A stretch of DNA of 64,000 nt from Saprospiraceae bacterium (GTDB lineage: Bacteria > Bacteroidota > Bacteroidia > Chitinophagales > Saprospiraceae). The position numbers were made by a program, and so were the translations under genes. This document shows, one piece after another, positions 33,100 through 41,877 of this stretch (position 1 is the first letter of the stretch; each line of letters begins with the position of its first letter). The notes below the pieces were generated by a model. It saw only the letters and a list, made by a program, of their open reading frames with translations, searched no databases and was not told the origin of the DNA. The stretch lies in assembly GCA_026993525.1 (NCBI GenBank), contig JALWSS010000099.1, forward strand, positions 1 to 64,000, given 5' to 3'.

Positions 33100-35418
33100 T
33101 CAGAAATTCAGCGTCAGGCCGAGGCTTGGCAGGATCGGCAATTGATCTACCCTCTTGTTTCGGAAACGATCAAAATAAAAAATGTTGTCCCTGCTGTAGG
33201 CATTGGTAGCACTGGCCACAGCTTCCAGGCTGGTGTACCGTCCGAATTTCATGGTTTTTTTCAACGAAACATCCAGGCGGTGGTAAGAGGGAAGCCTGCC
33301 TGCATTCCTGTCATCGTCGAGCACCACTCCCAGCGTGCCGTTTTCGGTGGTGGGGTCTGTGCCCAGGCCATTGCCAAAATCTATTTTGTTGTAAAAGCCC
33401 TGGGTCAGGGTAAATGGAAGTCCGGAGCCAAAATTCCAGCGAACGGCTGCTTCCCATGATTTGTCTTCACCAAGTTGATACACCGCCAGCAGGTTCACAT
33501 TGTGACGACGGTCAAAAATCGTCGGATAGGTCTGTTCCCCATCGAAACGGGTCACCTTGGCCAGCGAGTAAGTTGCCCAGGCAAAGAAGTCTCCTTTTTC
33601 ATACCGGAGAGAGAGGTCAATTCCGTAGGCATCACCGGTTTCGGTAACGAAATTGGGATCCGACAACTCGAGCTTGTTGCGGTTGAGCTGAATGAGTTGA
33701 TTGTAGCGCTTGTAGTATGGCTCCACGTTCAGCTCGAGGCTGTTGGTAAGATCAACTTCTACTCCCACCACCCCGTGCATTGATTTCTGAAGGCGGTGAG
33801 CAGCTTCAGTGGTTTGATCCGGTTCTTTGACCGCTTCATCTGTGCCGGCCAGAAAGCCGACGAACAAGTTGACTACATCCAATTCGTTTACGGAACTGAT
33901 CAGGTTTTGAGAGTACAATCCGCCTGCAAGCTTGAATCGCACGTTGTCGCTCATGTTGTATTTGGCACCAAAGCGCGGCTCCAGCGATGTTGCCGGTACG
34001 GAAGGATACAATTGAATGCGGAGGCTGGGCTCGAGAATCCAGTCCCCGAGTTTTTGCTTCACCCTGACAAATCCGCCCAACTCGTTGGTATTGATGTCTT
34101 TGTTGGTGGTAATACCTGCAAAGTTTCTGAAGCTGAACCGGGAGTCCAGTCCATTGACTTCAAAGCCGTATTTCACCTCGCTGTTGAGCCCGAAATAGGT
34201 AAAGTCGAGCAAGACGTTGTAGCTGAATATGCCACTGGAACGGGGGTCTTCGCCGGCCTCACGGAGTTCAATGTCGTAATTGGAAAAGGCAAAGGTTCCA
34301 CCGATGACGAGGTTGGAATTCGGAGGGATCACTGAGAAGTTGAATCCGCCGCCGTAAGAATCCCAACCGAGTTTGGCCACTCCTACGTAATTCACATCAT
34401 CGGTAAAGTTGAATCCAAACAGGTTGAATTTGCTGCCGTTGGAGGTGATGAAAGAGAGCTTTCCGTAAAGGTCCGTGAAGCTGAATGGCAGCCTGTTCAC
34501 ATCGTCGCCACTCAGGGTGTCGTTGTTGAACTTGTAAAAGGAAGTATCAATGGCGTAAGAATAAAGGTGGGGTGAGGTCTTGTCAATGTAAGAGTGCTTC
34601 GCCGTAAACATAAAAGAGGTGCTGCCTCCTCCTTCCCGGAATTTTTTCAGGGGGCCCTCCACCAGCGCTTTGGCCTGGAAAGGGTTGGCGCTGACCAGGC
34701 CTGCCAGCCGCTTTTTGTTTCCTTCCCTGGTCTTCAGGTCAATGACGGCCGAGATGCGACCACCGTATTCGGCATTGAATCCTGCGGTGAGCACATCAAC
34801 CGTTTTGATGGTTTCCGTCTCAAAAACCGAGAAAAAGCCAATGCTGTGAAAGGGGTTGTAGATGGTCATCCCATCCAGCAGGATCTTGTTCTGAATCGGA
34901 GAACCGCCCCTGATGTAAATCTGCCCCCCCTGATCGCCGGTAGAGATGATACCGGGAAGAACCGGCAGGTACTGTGCAATATCGGTTTGGCCGCCGGTAC
35001 TTGGCAGGGCCTTGATCTGTTTTGAAGTCACTGTCACCTTTGATATCTGAACATCCGACCGCGCTTTTTCCTTCCGGGCTGACACATCAACGGTAGTAAG
35101 TTGGACGGAGCTTTCCTCCATGAGGAGGTTGGCTGTTGTGATCCTGCCCTCCTGCACTTCCACCTCTACCGTAACACTGTCATACCCTACATAAGTAGCT
35201 ACGACGGTGTATTTCCCGACGGGAACTCCACCAATGCTGTAAAAACCATCTTCGTTGGTGTTGGTGCCAATGGTAGTTCCACGAAGGAAGACCGTTCCGT
35301 AAATTATGGGTTCGCCGGTATTCTTGTCGTAAACATTCCCCCTGACGGTGCCACCTTTTTGGGCAAAGAGAGAAACACTGAAAAGCAGCAGGGAAAGAAG
35401 CAGGAGTTGTTTTTTCAT
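33100..35418 (-). CDS. TonB-dependent receptor with carboxypeptidase-like regulatory domain
   Basis: An outer-membrane transporter of 772 residues. The start at 35418 gives a classical signal peptide (MKKQLLLLSLLLFSVSLFAQ); the 71-codon upstream extension covers a repeat relic. A CarboxypepD_reg-like beta-sandwich follows (GGTVRGNVYDKNTGEPIIYG, to ~110), then the plug (~125-240; DGMTIYNPFHSIGFF) and a 22-strand barrel (SFRNFAGITTNKDIN, YPTIFDRRHNVNLLAVYQLG). A SusD partner is absent, so it is not a typical SusC; the substrate could be a siderophore, peptide or other nutrient. No regulator is adjacent. Confidence 0.92.
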   Translation of the reverse strand: MKKQLLLLSLLLFSVSLFAQKGGTVRGNVYDKNTGEPIIYGTVFLRGTTIGTNTNEDGFYSIGGVPVGKYTVVATYVGYDSVTVEVEVQEGRITTANLLMEESSVQLTTVDVSARKEKARSDVQISKVTVTSKQIKALPSTGGQTDIAQYLPVLPGIISTGDQGGQIYIRGGSPIQNKILLDGMTIYNPFHSIGFFSVFETETIKTVDVLTAGFNAEYGGRISAVIDLKTREGNKKRLAGLVSANPFQAKALVEGPLKKFREGGGSTSFMFTAKHSYIDKTSPHLYSYAIDTSFYKFNNDTLSGDDVNRLPFSFTDLYGKLSFITSNGSKFNLFGFNFTDDVNYVGVAKLGWDSYGGGFNFSVIPPNSNLVIGGTFAFSNYDIELREAGEDPRSSGIFSYNVLLDFTYFGLNSEVKYGFEVNGLDSRFSFRNFAGITTNKDINTNELGGFVRVKQKLGDWILEPSLRIQLYPSVPATSLEPRFGAKYNMSDNVRFKLAGGLYSQNLISSVNELDVVNLFVGFLAGTDEAVKEPDQTTEAAHRLQKSMHGVVGVEVDLTNSLELNVEPYYKRYNQLIQLNRNKLELSDPNFVTETGDAYGIDLSLRYEKGDFFAWATYSLAKVTRFDGEQTYPTIFDRRHNVNLLAVYQLGEDKSWEAAVRWNFGSGLPFTLTQGFYNKIDFGNGLGTDPTTENGTLGVVLDDDRNAGRLPSYHRLDVSLKKTMKFGRYTSLEAVASATNAYSRDNIFYFDRFRNKRVDQLPILPSLGLTLNF

Positions 35419-35713
35419 ACGATTCAATTGTGGTGGGCAGGTTTGCGGGGTTGTGGAAACGGCGGCAAATATAAACGACTCGACCTGCAACCAGGTGCGG
35501 GCCTTTGTCAAATTGCCAACAAAGCTGGCAAGCCCGAATGTATACTCAAAACGAAGTGGTTTGGGCGGCGATCCCGTCCCGAAGGCTTTCGGGATTCGGG
35601 ACCCAAACTCCCAGCCCCTCCTGAAGTTCAAAGCTGAAATTTTCCCAAACTACTTCGACTTGGGTATATCCTGGATTGCAGGTCGGATGTAAATTGCAGA
35701 AAGGTGACTAAAA

Positions 35714-36220
35714 TCAGTGCTCTACGCCGCCTTCGCCGTGTACATGCCCGTGAGACAGCTCTTCGGAAGTTGCTTCACGAACTGATTCGATTTTTCCTGT
35801 AAAGTAGAGGTTCTGCCCGGCCATCGGGTGGTTGAAGTCCATGGTGACTCCATCATCGGACACTTCCTGAACGACCCCTGTCAGCCTGTTGCCGTTTGCA
35901 TCAGCCATCGGAACGGTCATTCCTTTTTCCATCCATTCTTTGGCGGTTTTGCCATTCATGTTGAAAGTTTCCAGGGGCAGTTTTACAATGGCTTCCGGAT
36001 TGTACTCACCGTAGGCATTTTTGCTTTCAATGCCAAAGGCAAAGTCATCGCCAGGAGCTTTACCCTCCAGGTTCTTTTCAAAATCCGGAATCATCTGGCC
36101 TATTCCATAAAGAAAAACCAAGGGCTCTCCTCCGAATGTTTCTTCAACGAGTTCCCCTTCCGCATTATCAATTTGTAAACGATAGTGCAGGGAAACTACC
36201 TTGTTATTACCAACTTGCAT
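35714..36220 (-). CDS. FKBP-type peptidyl-prolyl isomerase (SlyD-like)
   Basis: A 168-residue cytosolic prolyl isomerase and folding helper. VSLHYRLQIDNAEGELVEETF and PLVFLYGIGQMIPDFEKNLEG are the FKBP halves, and the insert-in-flap domain (NAYGEYNPEAIVKLPLETF...VPMADANGNRLTG...MDFNHPMAGQNLYF) marks the SlyD type. The tail GHVHGEGGVEH carries three His and can bind metal, like the SlyD tail. The start is set at 36220, since the family begins close to the first strand; 36244 would add eight residues. Confidence 0.92.
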   Translation of the reverse strand: MQVGNNKVVSLHYRLQIDNAEGELVEETFGGEPLVFLYGIGQMIPDFEKNLEGKAPGDDFAFGIESKNAYGEYNPEAIVKLPLETFNMNGKTAKEWMEKGMTVPMADANGNRLTGVVQEVSDDGVTMDFNHPMAGQNLYFTGKIESVREATSEELSHGHVHGEGGVEH

Positions 36221-36320
36221 TTTAAATGATTTGTGTTCCGGCAATCGAAGCGTACCTCACAATGGCCGGAAACCTAATTAGAAATGAGTTTTAATACACC
36301 TTAAAACCACTGAGGTGGGC

Positions 36321-37601
36321 TTAAGTTTTGCAAAGTTCGGCAATTCCAGCCACCAACGTATCGAGGTTTTTGGTTGTGGTGTAAACATTGGGGGTGATTC
36401 TTACCCCGTGGATGTTTTCCCAGTTGATGGCAACGGTGTGGACCCTGTAGTTATGAAACAAAAAATTGCTGACCTCACCAGGTGTTTTTCCCTCCACCCG
36501 GAGCAATGCAATGGCACATGAAAATTCAGGATGCAAAGAGGTTCCAATGCTCACTCCCTCGAAATCCATCACCTTTTTGGTCCAGTATTCTTTCAGGAAC
36601 TGAAGCCGTTTCTGCTTTCTTTCCGACCCGATCATGTTGTGAAAATCCACTGCCTGGCCAATGGCTTGCTCGATGGCAAAGGAGCGCGTACCGAGGTTTT
36701 CAAATTTCCGGATATTGTCAGACTCCGGGTCGCCTGCGGCAAACAAGGGATACAGCCTGGCTATCTTCTCCTTTCGGACATACAGCAAGCCACTGCCGAA
36801 AGGCGCACAGAGCCATTTGTGAAGGCTGGTTCCGAAATAGTCACAATTCAGGTCGGGAATCTTGTAATCGAGGTGGGCAAAACTGTGGGCTGCATCCACC
36901 ACCACTTCAATGCCCCGCTTGTGGGCCTCATCGGCAATTTCCCTGACGGGAAGCACCTGCCCCATCCAGTTGATGATGTGTGTCAGGTGAACGATCCGGG
37001 TATTTTCAGAAAATGCGTTCACGAAAGTGTCCACGATTTGCTGCTTGTCAGCGATGGGGAAATCAAAATTCAGCCACTTCAACTTAATGTCATCCCGGTG
37101 TTCCCGTTGCTTCCAGGCATTGATCATGTTGGGGTAATCCTGTTTGGTAAGCACCACTTCGTCGCCGGCATTGAGGCGCAGCCCGAAAATGATGGTCTCC
37201 AGGGCTTCCGACGAATTCCGGTTGATGGCCAGTTCTTCCGGTGAGCACCCCGCCAGGTCGGCGAGTTTAGCGCGGAGGGGCTCCCGGCCCATGTCCAGTA
37301 CCCGCCACATGTAATAGCTGGGCGCTTCATTGCTCAGGCGATTGTAGCGCTCCACGGCCTCCTGCACCACCCTGGGCTGCGGTGAAACACCACCGTTGTT
37401 CAGGTTGACCACATTGGCCGAAACGGTGTACGCCTGCTGGATATAATACCAGAATTCTTCTTCGCTGGCGCAATCTTCAGGGGTGATGCCTGAATATTGT
37501 TCTATTGCATTCAGAAAACTCTTTCCTTGCAATGATTCAAAAAACGGGAGCATTACTGCTGCCCCGGCAAGCTTCCGGATAAACGTTCGCCTTTCTTTCA
37601 T
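36321..37601 (-). CDS. Class V aminotransferase-fold PLP enzyme with Tat-type signal
   Basis: A 426-residue PLP enzyme related to isopenicillin-N epimerase and cysteine desulfurases. The PLP lysine lies in TSLHKWLCAPFGSGLLYV, the cofactor Asp/His segment in VVDAAHSFAHLDY, and NLNNGGVSPQPRVV is the substrate loop. The start at 37601 exposes RRTFIRKLAGAAVMLPFFE, a Tat-like twin-arginine signal, so the enzyme is probably exported already folded with its cofactor. The precise reaction cannot be told from sequence. It reads away from the FadJ gene at 37760. Confidence 0.85.
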   Translation of the reverse strand: MKERRTFIRKLAGAAVMLPFFESLQGKSFLNAIEQYSGITPEDCASEEEFWYYIQQAYTVSANVVNLNNGGVSPQPRVVQEAVERYNRLSNEAPSYYMWRVLDMGREPLRAKLADLAGCSPEELAINRNSSEALETIIFGLRLNAGDEVVLTKQDYPNMINAWKQREHRDDIKLKWLNFDFPIADKQQIVDTFVNAFSENTRIVHLTHIINWMGQVLPVREIADEAHKRGIEVVVDAAHSFAHLDYKIPDLNCDYFGTSLHKWLCAPFGSGLLYVRKEKIARLYPLFAAGDPESDNIRKFENLGTRSFAIEQAIGQAVDFHNMIGSERKQKRLQFLKEYWTKKVMDFEGVSIGTSLHPEFSCAIALLRVEGKTPGEVSNFLFHNYRVHTVAINWENIHGVRITPNVYTTTKNLDTLVAGIAELCKT

Positions 37602-37725
37602 GATGGCAGGTTTGATAAAGTATGTGAACAATCCAAGCCCTAAGCTATAAACTTCCCGGAGACTTTCCCGGATATTCACCTTAAAGCATCCCGCAATAAG
37701 TTCCAACGATGGTTATGCTCTTTTC

Positions 37726-37733
37726 TACCTTTG
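37726..37733 (+). promoter_or_regulatory. -7 box of the FadJ/UbiD operon
   Basis: TACCTTTG, a perfect TAnnTTTG match 27 bp before the start codon at 37760; no clear -33 TTG at the usual distance. Confidence 0.45.
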
Positions 37734-37759
37734 CCCGCACCAATACAGACTGATCCCGG

Positions 37760-39877
37760 ATGATTACCTATACCAAAGATACCGACCTCATCGCCACGCT
37801 CACCCTTGACATGAAAGGCAGGGATGCCAATATCCTGAACCATGAAATTGTGGATGCCTTTGTCCCCGTACTGGATCATTTGAAGAATGAAAAAGAAAAA
37901 GGACAACTGCGGGGAGTGATCATCACCTCGGCCAAAAGTTCCTTTCTTGCCGGAGGTGACATTGAATACCTCTACAATGCTGAAAACCCCGGAGCTGTCT
38001 TTGCTTACACCCAAAAGCTTAAAGGCTTTTTCCGGGATCTGGAACGGCCGGGAGTGCCGGTAGTGGCCGCCATCAACGGCAATGCCATCGGTACCGGATT
38101 TGAGTTGGCCCTGGCCTGCCACCACCGCATCGTGGTAAACAGGCCGGATATTCAACTGGGCCTGCCGGAAATCCATTTCGGCATCATGCCCGGCAACGGC
38201 GGAGTCATCAGATTGATGTGGCTGCAGGGGATTGAAAAAGCCTACGATTACCTCATCAGTGGGGAGCGAATGAGCCCGGAGAAAGCCCTTGATCACCAGT
38301 TGATTGACGACCTGGCAGCAGATGAGAACGAGTTGATGTACAAGGCAAAAAAATGGCTGTTGAAGGTAAAAGAAGCTTCTCGCCCCTGGGACCGTGATAA
38401 CTGCTCCATCCCGGGAGGCACCGCCAGGAATCCTCAAATGGCCCGGAGAATTGCAAAACTGGCGGCTGAACTGTCGGCCAGGTGGAAGAACAACTTCCCC
38501 GCTCCACAGGCCATACTCAACACCCTGTACGAAGGAAGCAGGGTTGATTTCGACACCGCCTGCCGGATCGAATCCCGGTACTACACAAAATTGCTGACGA
38601 GCCCGGAGTGCAAAAACATGATCAAGGCGCTTTGGTTTGACCTGAACGCCATCCACAACGGATTGAACAGGCCCAAAGGTTTCGGAAGGTTCCGGCCCCG
38701 CAAAATAGGCATCATCGGGGCCGGCACCATGGGCTCGGCCATCGCTGCGGTTTGCGTCGCAAACAACATCAGGGTGGTCTTGAAGGATGTTTCGAAGATG
38801 ATTGCTGAACAAGGCCGGGAACGGGCCGCAGGGGTTCTTCAAAACGTGGATGGGCAAAATTTTGACGAAAAACAAATCAAGGCATTCCTGAAAAAAATTG
38901 AGACGACAGAGCATTCCGAAGATTTCAGTGATTGCGACCTGGTCATTGAATCGGTCTTTGAAAACCAGACGGTCAAAAACAAGGTAACCAGGGATGCAGC
39001 ACAACACCTCGACGAATACGCCATCATCGGCAGCAACACGCTCAGCATCCCAATATCAAAACTGGGAAGGGAGGTGGCCCACCCGGAAAAATTCGTCGGG
39101 CTTCATTTTCTGAAACCGGCCGAAACAAAGCGCCTCGTTGAAGTGGTGAGGGGTGAATCCACCTCCGATGAAACCATTGCCAGGGCTTTTGATTTTGTGA
39201 GGGCCATTGGCAAAACCCCCATTGTGGTCAATGACACCTGGGGCTTTTATGTGTCAAGGGTGCTGAACACCTACATTCTGGAGGGAATCACCATGTTGCA
39301 GGAGGGGGTCCCGGCAAGTGTCATCGAGAACCTGGGCAAAAGGGCAGGCATGCCGGTGGGGCCGCTCCGGTGGGCAGATGAGCGCTCGCTGGACCTGGTG
39401 TGGCGCTATGAAAAACAGGCTGCTGAACACTATGGTAAAAAGTATGTTGAACACCCTGCCGTTGCTGTTCTTGAAAAAATGACCCAGGCGCTTTCCAGAA
39501 AAGGCAAAGCCCGTGGAAAAGGATTTTACGACTGGAAAGGAAACGAAGCCCAAATCTGGGAAGAACTTTCAGCACACTTTCCGGGCACGCCCGATGCACA
39601 ACCCTGGCAACAAATCATCGAGCGCCTGCAATTTGCGCAGATCATCGAAGCGGTCTGGTGCATTCAGGAAAAAGTGATCAACTCCGAAGAAGAAGCCAAC
39701 ATCGGAAGTATCTTCGGTTGGGGTTTCCCGGATTTCAAAGGAGGGGTGATCCAGTACATCTCGAGCTATGGCATTGAAAATTTCCTCGAAAAATGCAGTG
39801 AACTGGAAGCCATTCACGGCCAGCGTTTCAGGGCGCCTTCCTGGCTTCGGAAAAAACGGGCTGCCAAACCAATTTGA
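37760..39877 (+). CDS. Fatty-acid oxidation multienzyme (enoyl-CoA hydratase/3-hydroxyacyl-CoA dehydrogenase)
   Basis: A 705-residue FadJ/FadB-type fusion. The N-terminal hydratase (~1-200) has the oxyanion segments LAGGDIEYLY and NGNAIGTGFELALAC plus EIHFGIMPGNGGVIRL with the catalytic Glu. The dehydrogenase begins near residue 316 with the NAD loop IGIIGAGTMGSAIAA, followed by VESVFEN, SNTLSIPISKL and GLHFLKP with the catalytic His. The C-terminal domain follows (RAGMPVGPLRWADE, then GKARGKGFYDW). It would carry two steps of beta-oxidation on acyl-CoA. A thiolase is not in the window. The UbiD-like gene begins 6 bp later. Confidence 0.93.
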   Translation: MITYTKDTDLIATLTLDMKGRDANILNHEIVDAFVPVLDHLKNEKEKGQLRGVIITSAKSSFLAGGDIEYLYNAENPGAVFAYTQKLKGFFRDLERPGVPVVAAINGNAIGTGFELALACHHRIVVNRPDIQLGLPEIHFGIMPGNGGVIRLMWLQGIEKAYDYLISGERMSPEKALDHQLIDDLAADENELMYKAKKWLLKVKEASRPWDRDNCSIPGGTARNPQMARRIAKLAAELSARWKNNFPAPQAILNTLYEGSRVDFDTACRIESRYYTKLLTSPECKNMIKALWFDLNAIHNGLNRPKGFGRFRPRKIGIIGAGTMGSAIAAVCVANNIRVVLKDVSKMIAEQGRERAAGVLQNVDGQNFDEKQIKAFLKKIETTEHSEDFSDCDLVIESVFENQTVKNKVTRDAAQHLDEYAIIGSNTLSIPISKLGREVAHPEKFVGLHFLKPAETKRLVEVVRGESTSDETIARAFDFVRAIGKTPIVVNDTWGFYVSRVLNTYILEGITMLQEGVPASVIENLGKRAGMPVGPLRWADERSLDLVWRYEKQAAEHYGKKYVEHPAVAVLEKMTQALSRKGKARGKGFYDWKGNEAQIWEELSAHFPGTPDAQPWQQIIERLQFAQIIEAVWCIQEKVINSEEEANIGSIFGWGFPDFKGGVIQYISSYGIENFLEKCSELEAIHGQRFRAPSWLRKKRAAKPI

Positions 39878-39883
39878 TCATCC

Positions 39884-41710
39884 ATGAGCTACAAAAGCCT
39901 CGAACAATGCCTGCTGGACCTGGAAAAACACGGCCAACTGCTCCGCATCAAACAGGAGGTTGACCCTAACCTTGAAATGGCTGAAATACAAAGGCAGGTT
40001 TATGCCGGGCAAGGGCCTGCCCTGCTTTTTGAGAAAGTAAAAGGCAGCCCCTTTCGGGCAGCGTCAAATGTTTACGGAACCTTTGAGCGAACGGCCTACC
40101 TCTTCAGAAATACCCTGGACCAGTTGAAGAAAGTCATTCAATTGAAAAAGGATCCGACCCGGGCGCTGAAATCACCACTGAAATTCGCAACAGCCCCATT
40201 CACAGCACTCAAAGCCTTGCCGATGCGGGCATTGAGTGCTCCCGTCCTCAAAAACAACACAAGCATTGACCGGCTTCCTCAAATTGTATCCTGGCCGATG
40301 GATGGCGGAGCCTTTGTCACCCTGCCCCAGGTGATGACCCTGCCGCCCGGTGACCGGAACATGATGCACAGCAACCTGGGCATGTACCGCATCCAGTTGT
40401 CCGGCAACGACTATGAACGGAATCAGGAAGCAGGCCTGCACTACCAGTTGCACCGAGGCATTGGCATTCACCATACCCTGTACAACCATTCCGACGAGCC
40501 TTTCCGGGTTTCAATTTTTATCGGTGGGCCGCCTTCCCACGCCTTTGCGGCCATCATGCCCATGCCGGAAGGCCTGAGCGAACTGACTTTTGCCGGAATG
40601 CTGGGAGGGCGAAGGTTCCGGTACCTGTGGAAAAATGGCTTCCCGATTTCTGCCGATGCAGATTTCGTCATTACCGGAACGGTGAAAAAAAATGTAAAGA
40701 AACCCGAAGGCCCGTTTGGCGACCACCTCGGTTACTATTCGCTCAAACACGACTTTCCGGTGCTGGAAGTGCAGAACGTTTACCACCGCAACAACCCGGT
40801 CTGGCAATTCACCGTAGTTGGAAGGCCCCCACAGGAAGACACTTCATTCGGCTGGTTGATCCACGAATTGGTGGAACCGCTCACCGAACAGGAGTTCCCG
40901 GGTATCCGGGAGATTCATGCGGTTGACGAAGCCGGGGTTCATCCACTGTTGCTGGCCATTGGGAGCGAGCGTTACATGCCCTTCCGGGAAAAGAAACCGG
41001 AGGAAATCCTTACCCAGGCCAACCACCTGCTCGGCAAAGGGCAAACTTCATTGGCCAAATTCCTCTTCATCGCCGACGGCAATGAGCATCCGGAACTCAA
41101 CACCCACAAAGTGCCGGAATTCTTCAAACACATTCTGGAACGGATAGACCTGGCCCGTGACCTCCACTTCCACACCCGCACCACCATTGACACCCTGGAT
41201 TATTCGGGCTCCGGCTGGAACGAAGGCAGCAAGTTGGTGGTCGCCTGTTGCGGAGCGAAGAGAAGAGAACTGAAAGCTGAACTGCCGGTTGATTTCCAAT
41301 TGCCTTCGCAATTCAACCATCCGAAATTCGTGATGCCGGGCATCCTGGCCATCACCGGTCCGGCGTTCAACGATCAAAGAGGTTATGATGATCCGCCCAA
41401 ACTTGCTGCCAGCCTGGGCATATACACAGAACACTTTGAAAACCACATACCCCTGATACTGGTCGTAAACGATTCCGGCTTTACCTCTGAACGCTTTGCC
41501 AATTTTCTGTGGGAGGTGTTCACACGCACCAATCCCAGCCACGACATTTACGGAATCAAGGAATGGGTGGAACACAAACATTGGGGCTGCACCGGTGCCA
41601 TGATTTTCGATGCCCGCACAAAACCGCACCATGCCCCGGAACTGAAGGAAGACCGTGAAATCGCCTCCAAAGTGAAAGGATTGCTGGATGAAGTGCTGAG
41701 TGAATTGTAA
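39884..41710 (+). CDS. UbiD family decarboxylase
   Basis: A 608-residue member of the UbiD family, reversible (de)carboxylases using prenylated FMN supplied by a UbiX partner. Typical segments are PALLFEKVKGSPFRAASNVY, the flavin-binding part near SGNDYERNQEAGLHYQLHRG, and PEGPFGDHLGYYSLKHDFPV with the catalytic Glu. VVNDSGF and GCTGAMIFDARTKPHH lie near the end. Bacteroidota members serve ubiquinone- or menaquinone-like pathways or aromatic acids; the substrate is undecided. It follows the FadJ gene by 6 bp, which implies co-translation; how the two reactions connect is not clear. Confidence 0.9.
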   Translation: MSYKSLEQCLLDLEKHGQLLRIKQEVDPNLEMAEIQRQVYAGQGPALLFEKVKGSPFRAASNVYGTFERTAYLFRNTLDQLKKVIQLKKDPTRALKSPLKFATAPFTALKALPMRALSAPVLKNNTSIDRLPQIVSWPMDGGAFVTLPQVMTLPPGDRNMMHSNLGMYRIQLSGNDYERNQEAGLHYQLHRGIGIHHTLYNHSDEPFRVSIFIGGPPSHAFAAIMPMPEGLSELTFAGMLGGRRFRYLWKNGFPISADADFVITGTVKKNVKKPEGPFGDHLGYYSLKHDFPVLEVQNVYHRNNPVWQFTVVGRPPQEDTSFGWLIHELVEPLTEQEFPGIREIHAVDEAGVHPLLLAIGSERYMPFREKKPEEILTQANHLLGKGQTSLAKFLFIADGNEHPELNTHKVPEFFKHILERIDLARDLHFHTRTTIDTLDYSGSGWNEGSKLVVACCGAKRRELKAELPVDFQLPSQFNHPKFVMPGILAITGPAFNDQRGYDDPPKLAASLGIYTEHFENHIPLILVVNDSGFTSERFANFLWEVFTRTNPSHDIYGIKEWVEHKHWGCTGAMIFDARTKPHHAPELKEDREIASKVKGLLDEVLSEL

Positions 41711-41726
41711 AAAGTGCCCTTGGTGG

Positions 41727-41809
41727 TTGAGAGGGGTTGAGAGGGGTTAGAGGATCAACCAACTTCATTTGCAGTCAACTCAAGGTAAAATGACTTTTTG
41801 CAGGGGACT
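41727..41809. repeat. TTGAGAGGGG decamers with a MITE-type end
   Basis: Decamer units at 41727-41752, then unique sequence and a lone end TTTTTGCAGGGGACT (41795-41809), the complement of the GAGTCCCCTGCAAAAA end of copy B. Confidence 0.6.
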
Positions 41810-41823
41810 TTGCTGAAATAAAA

Positions 41824-41859
41824 AAAACGGGCCGCTCACTTCACTGACCGACCCGTTTT
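41824..41859 (-). terminator. Terminator of the M23 peptidase gene
   Basis: Stem AAAACGGG/CCCGTTTT with an inner CG pair and, on the minus strand, a T-run; it lies just after the gene end at 41878. Confidence 0.8.
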
Positions 41860-41877
41860 CCCCGATACCCTGGAGAA

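Noticed and set aside
33019-33459. 146-codon plus-strand frame over the end of the TonB receptor gene
   Set aside because: Antisense shadow; no motifs.
37676-39007. 443-codon minus-strand frame inside the FadJ gene
   Set aside because: Antisense of a well-supported enzyme gene; no recognisable domains.
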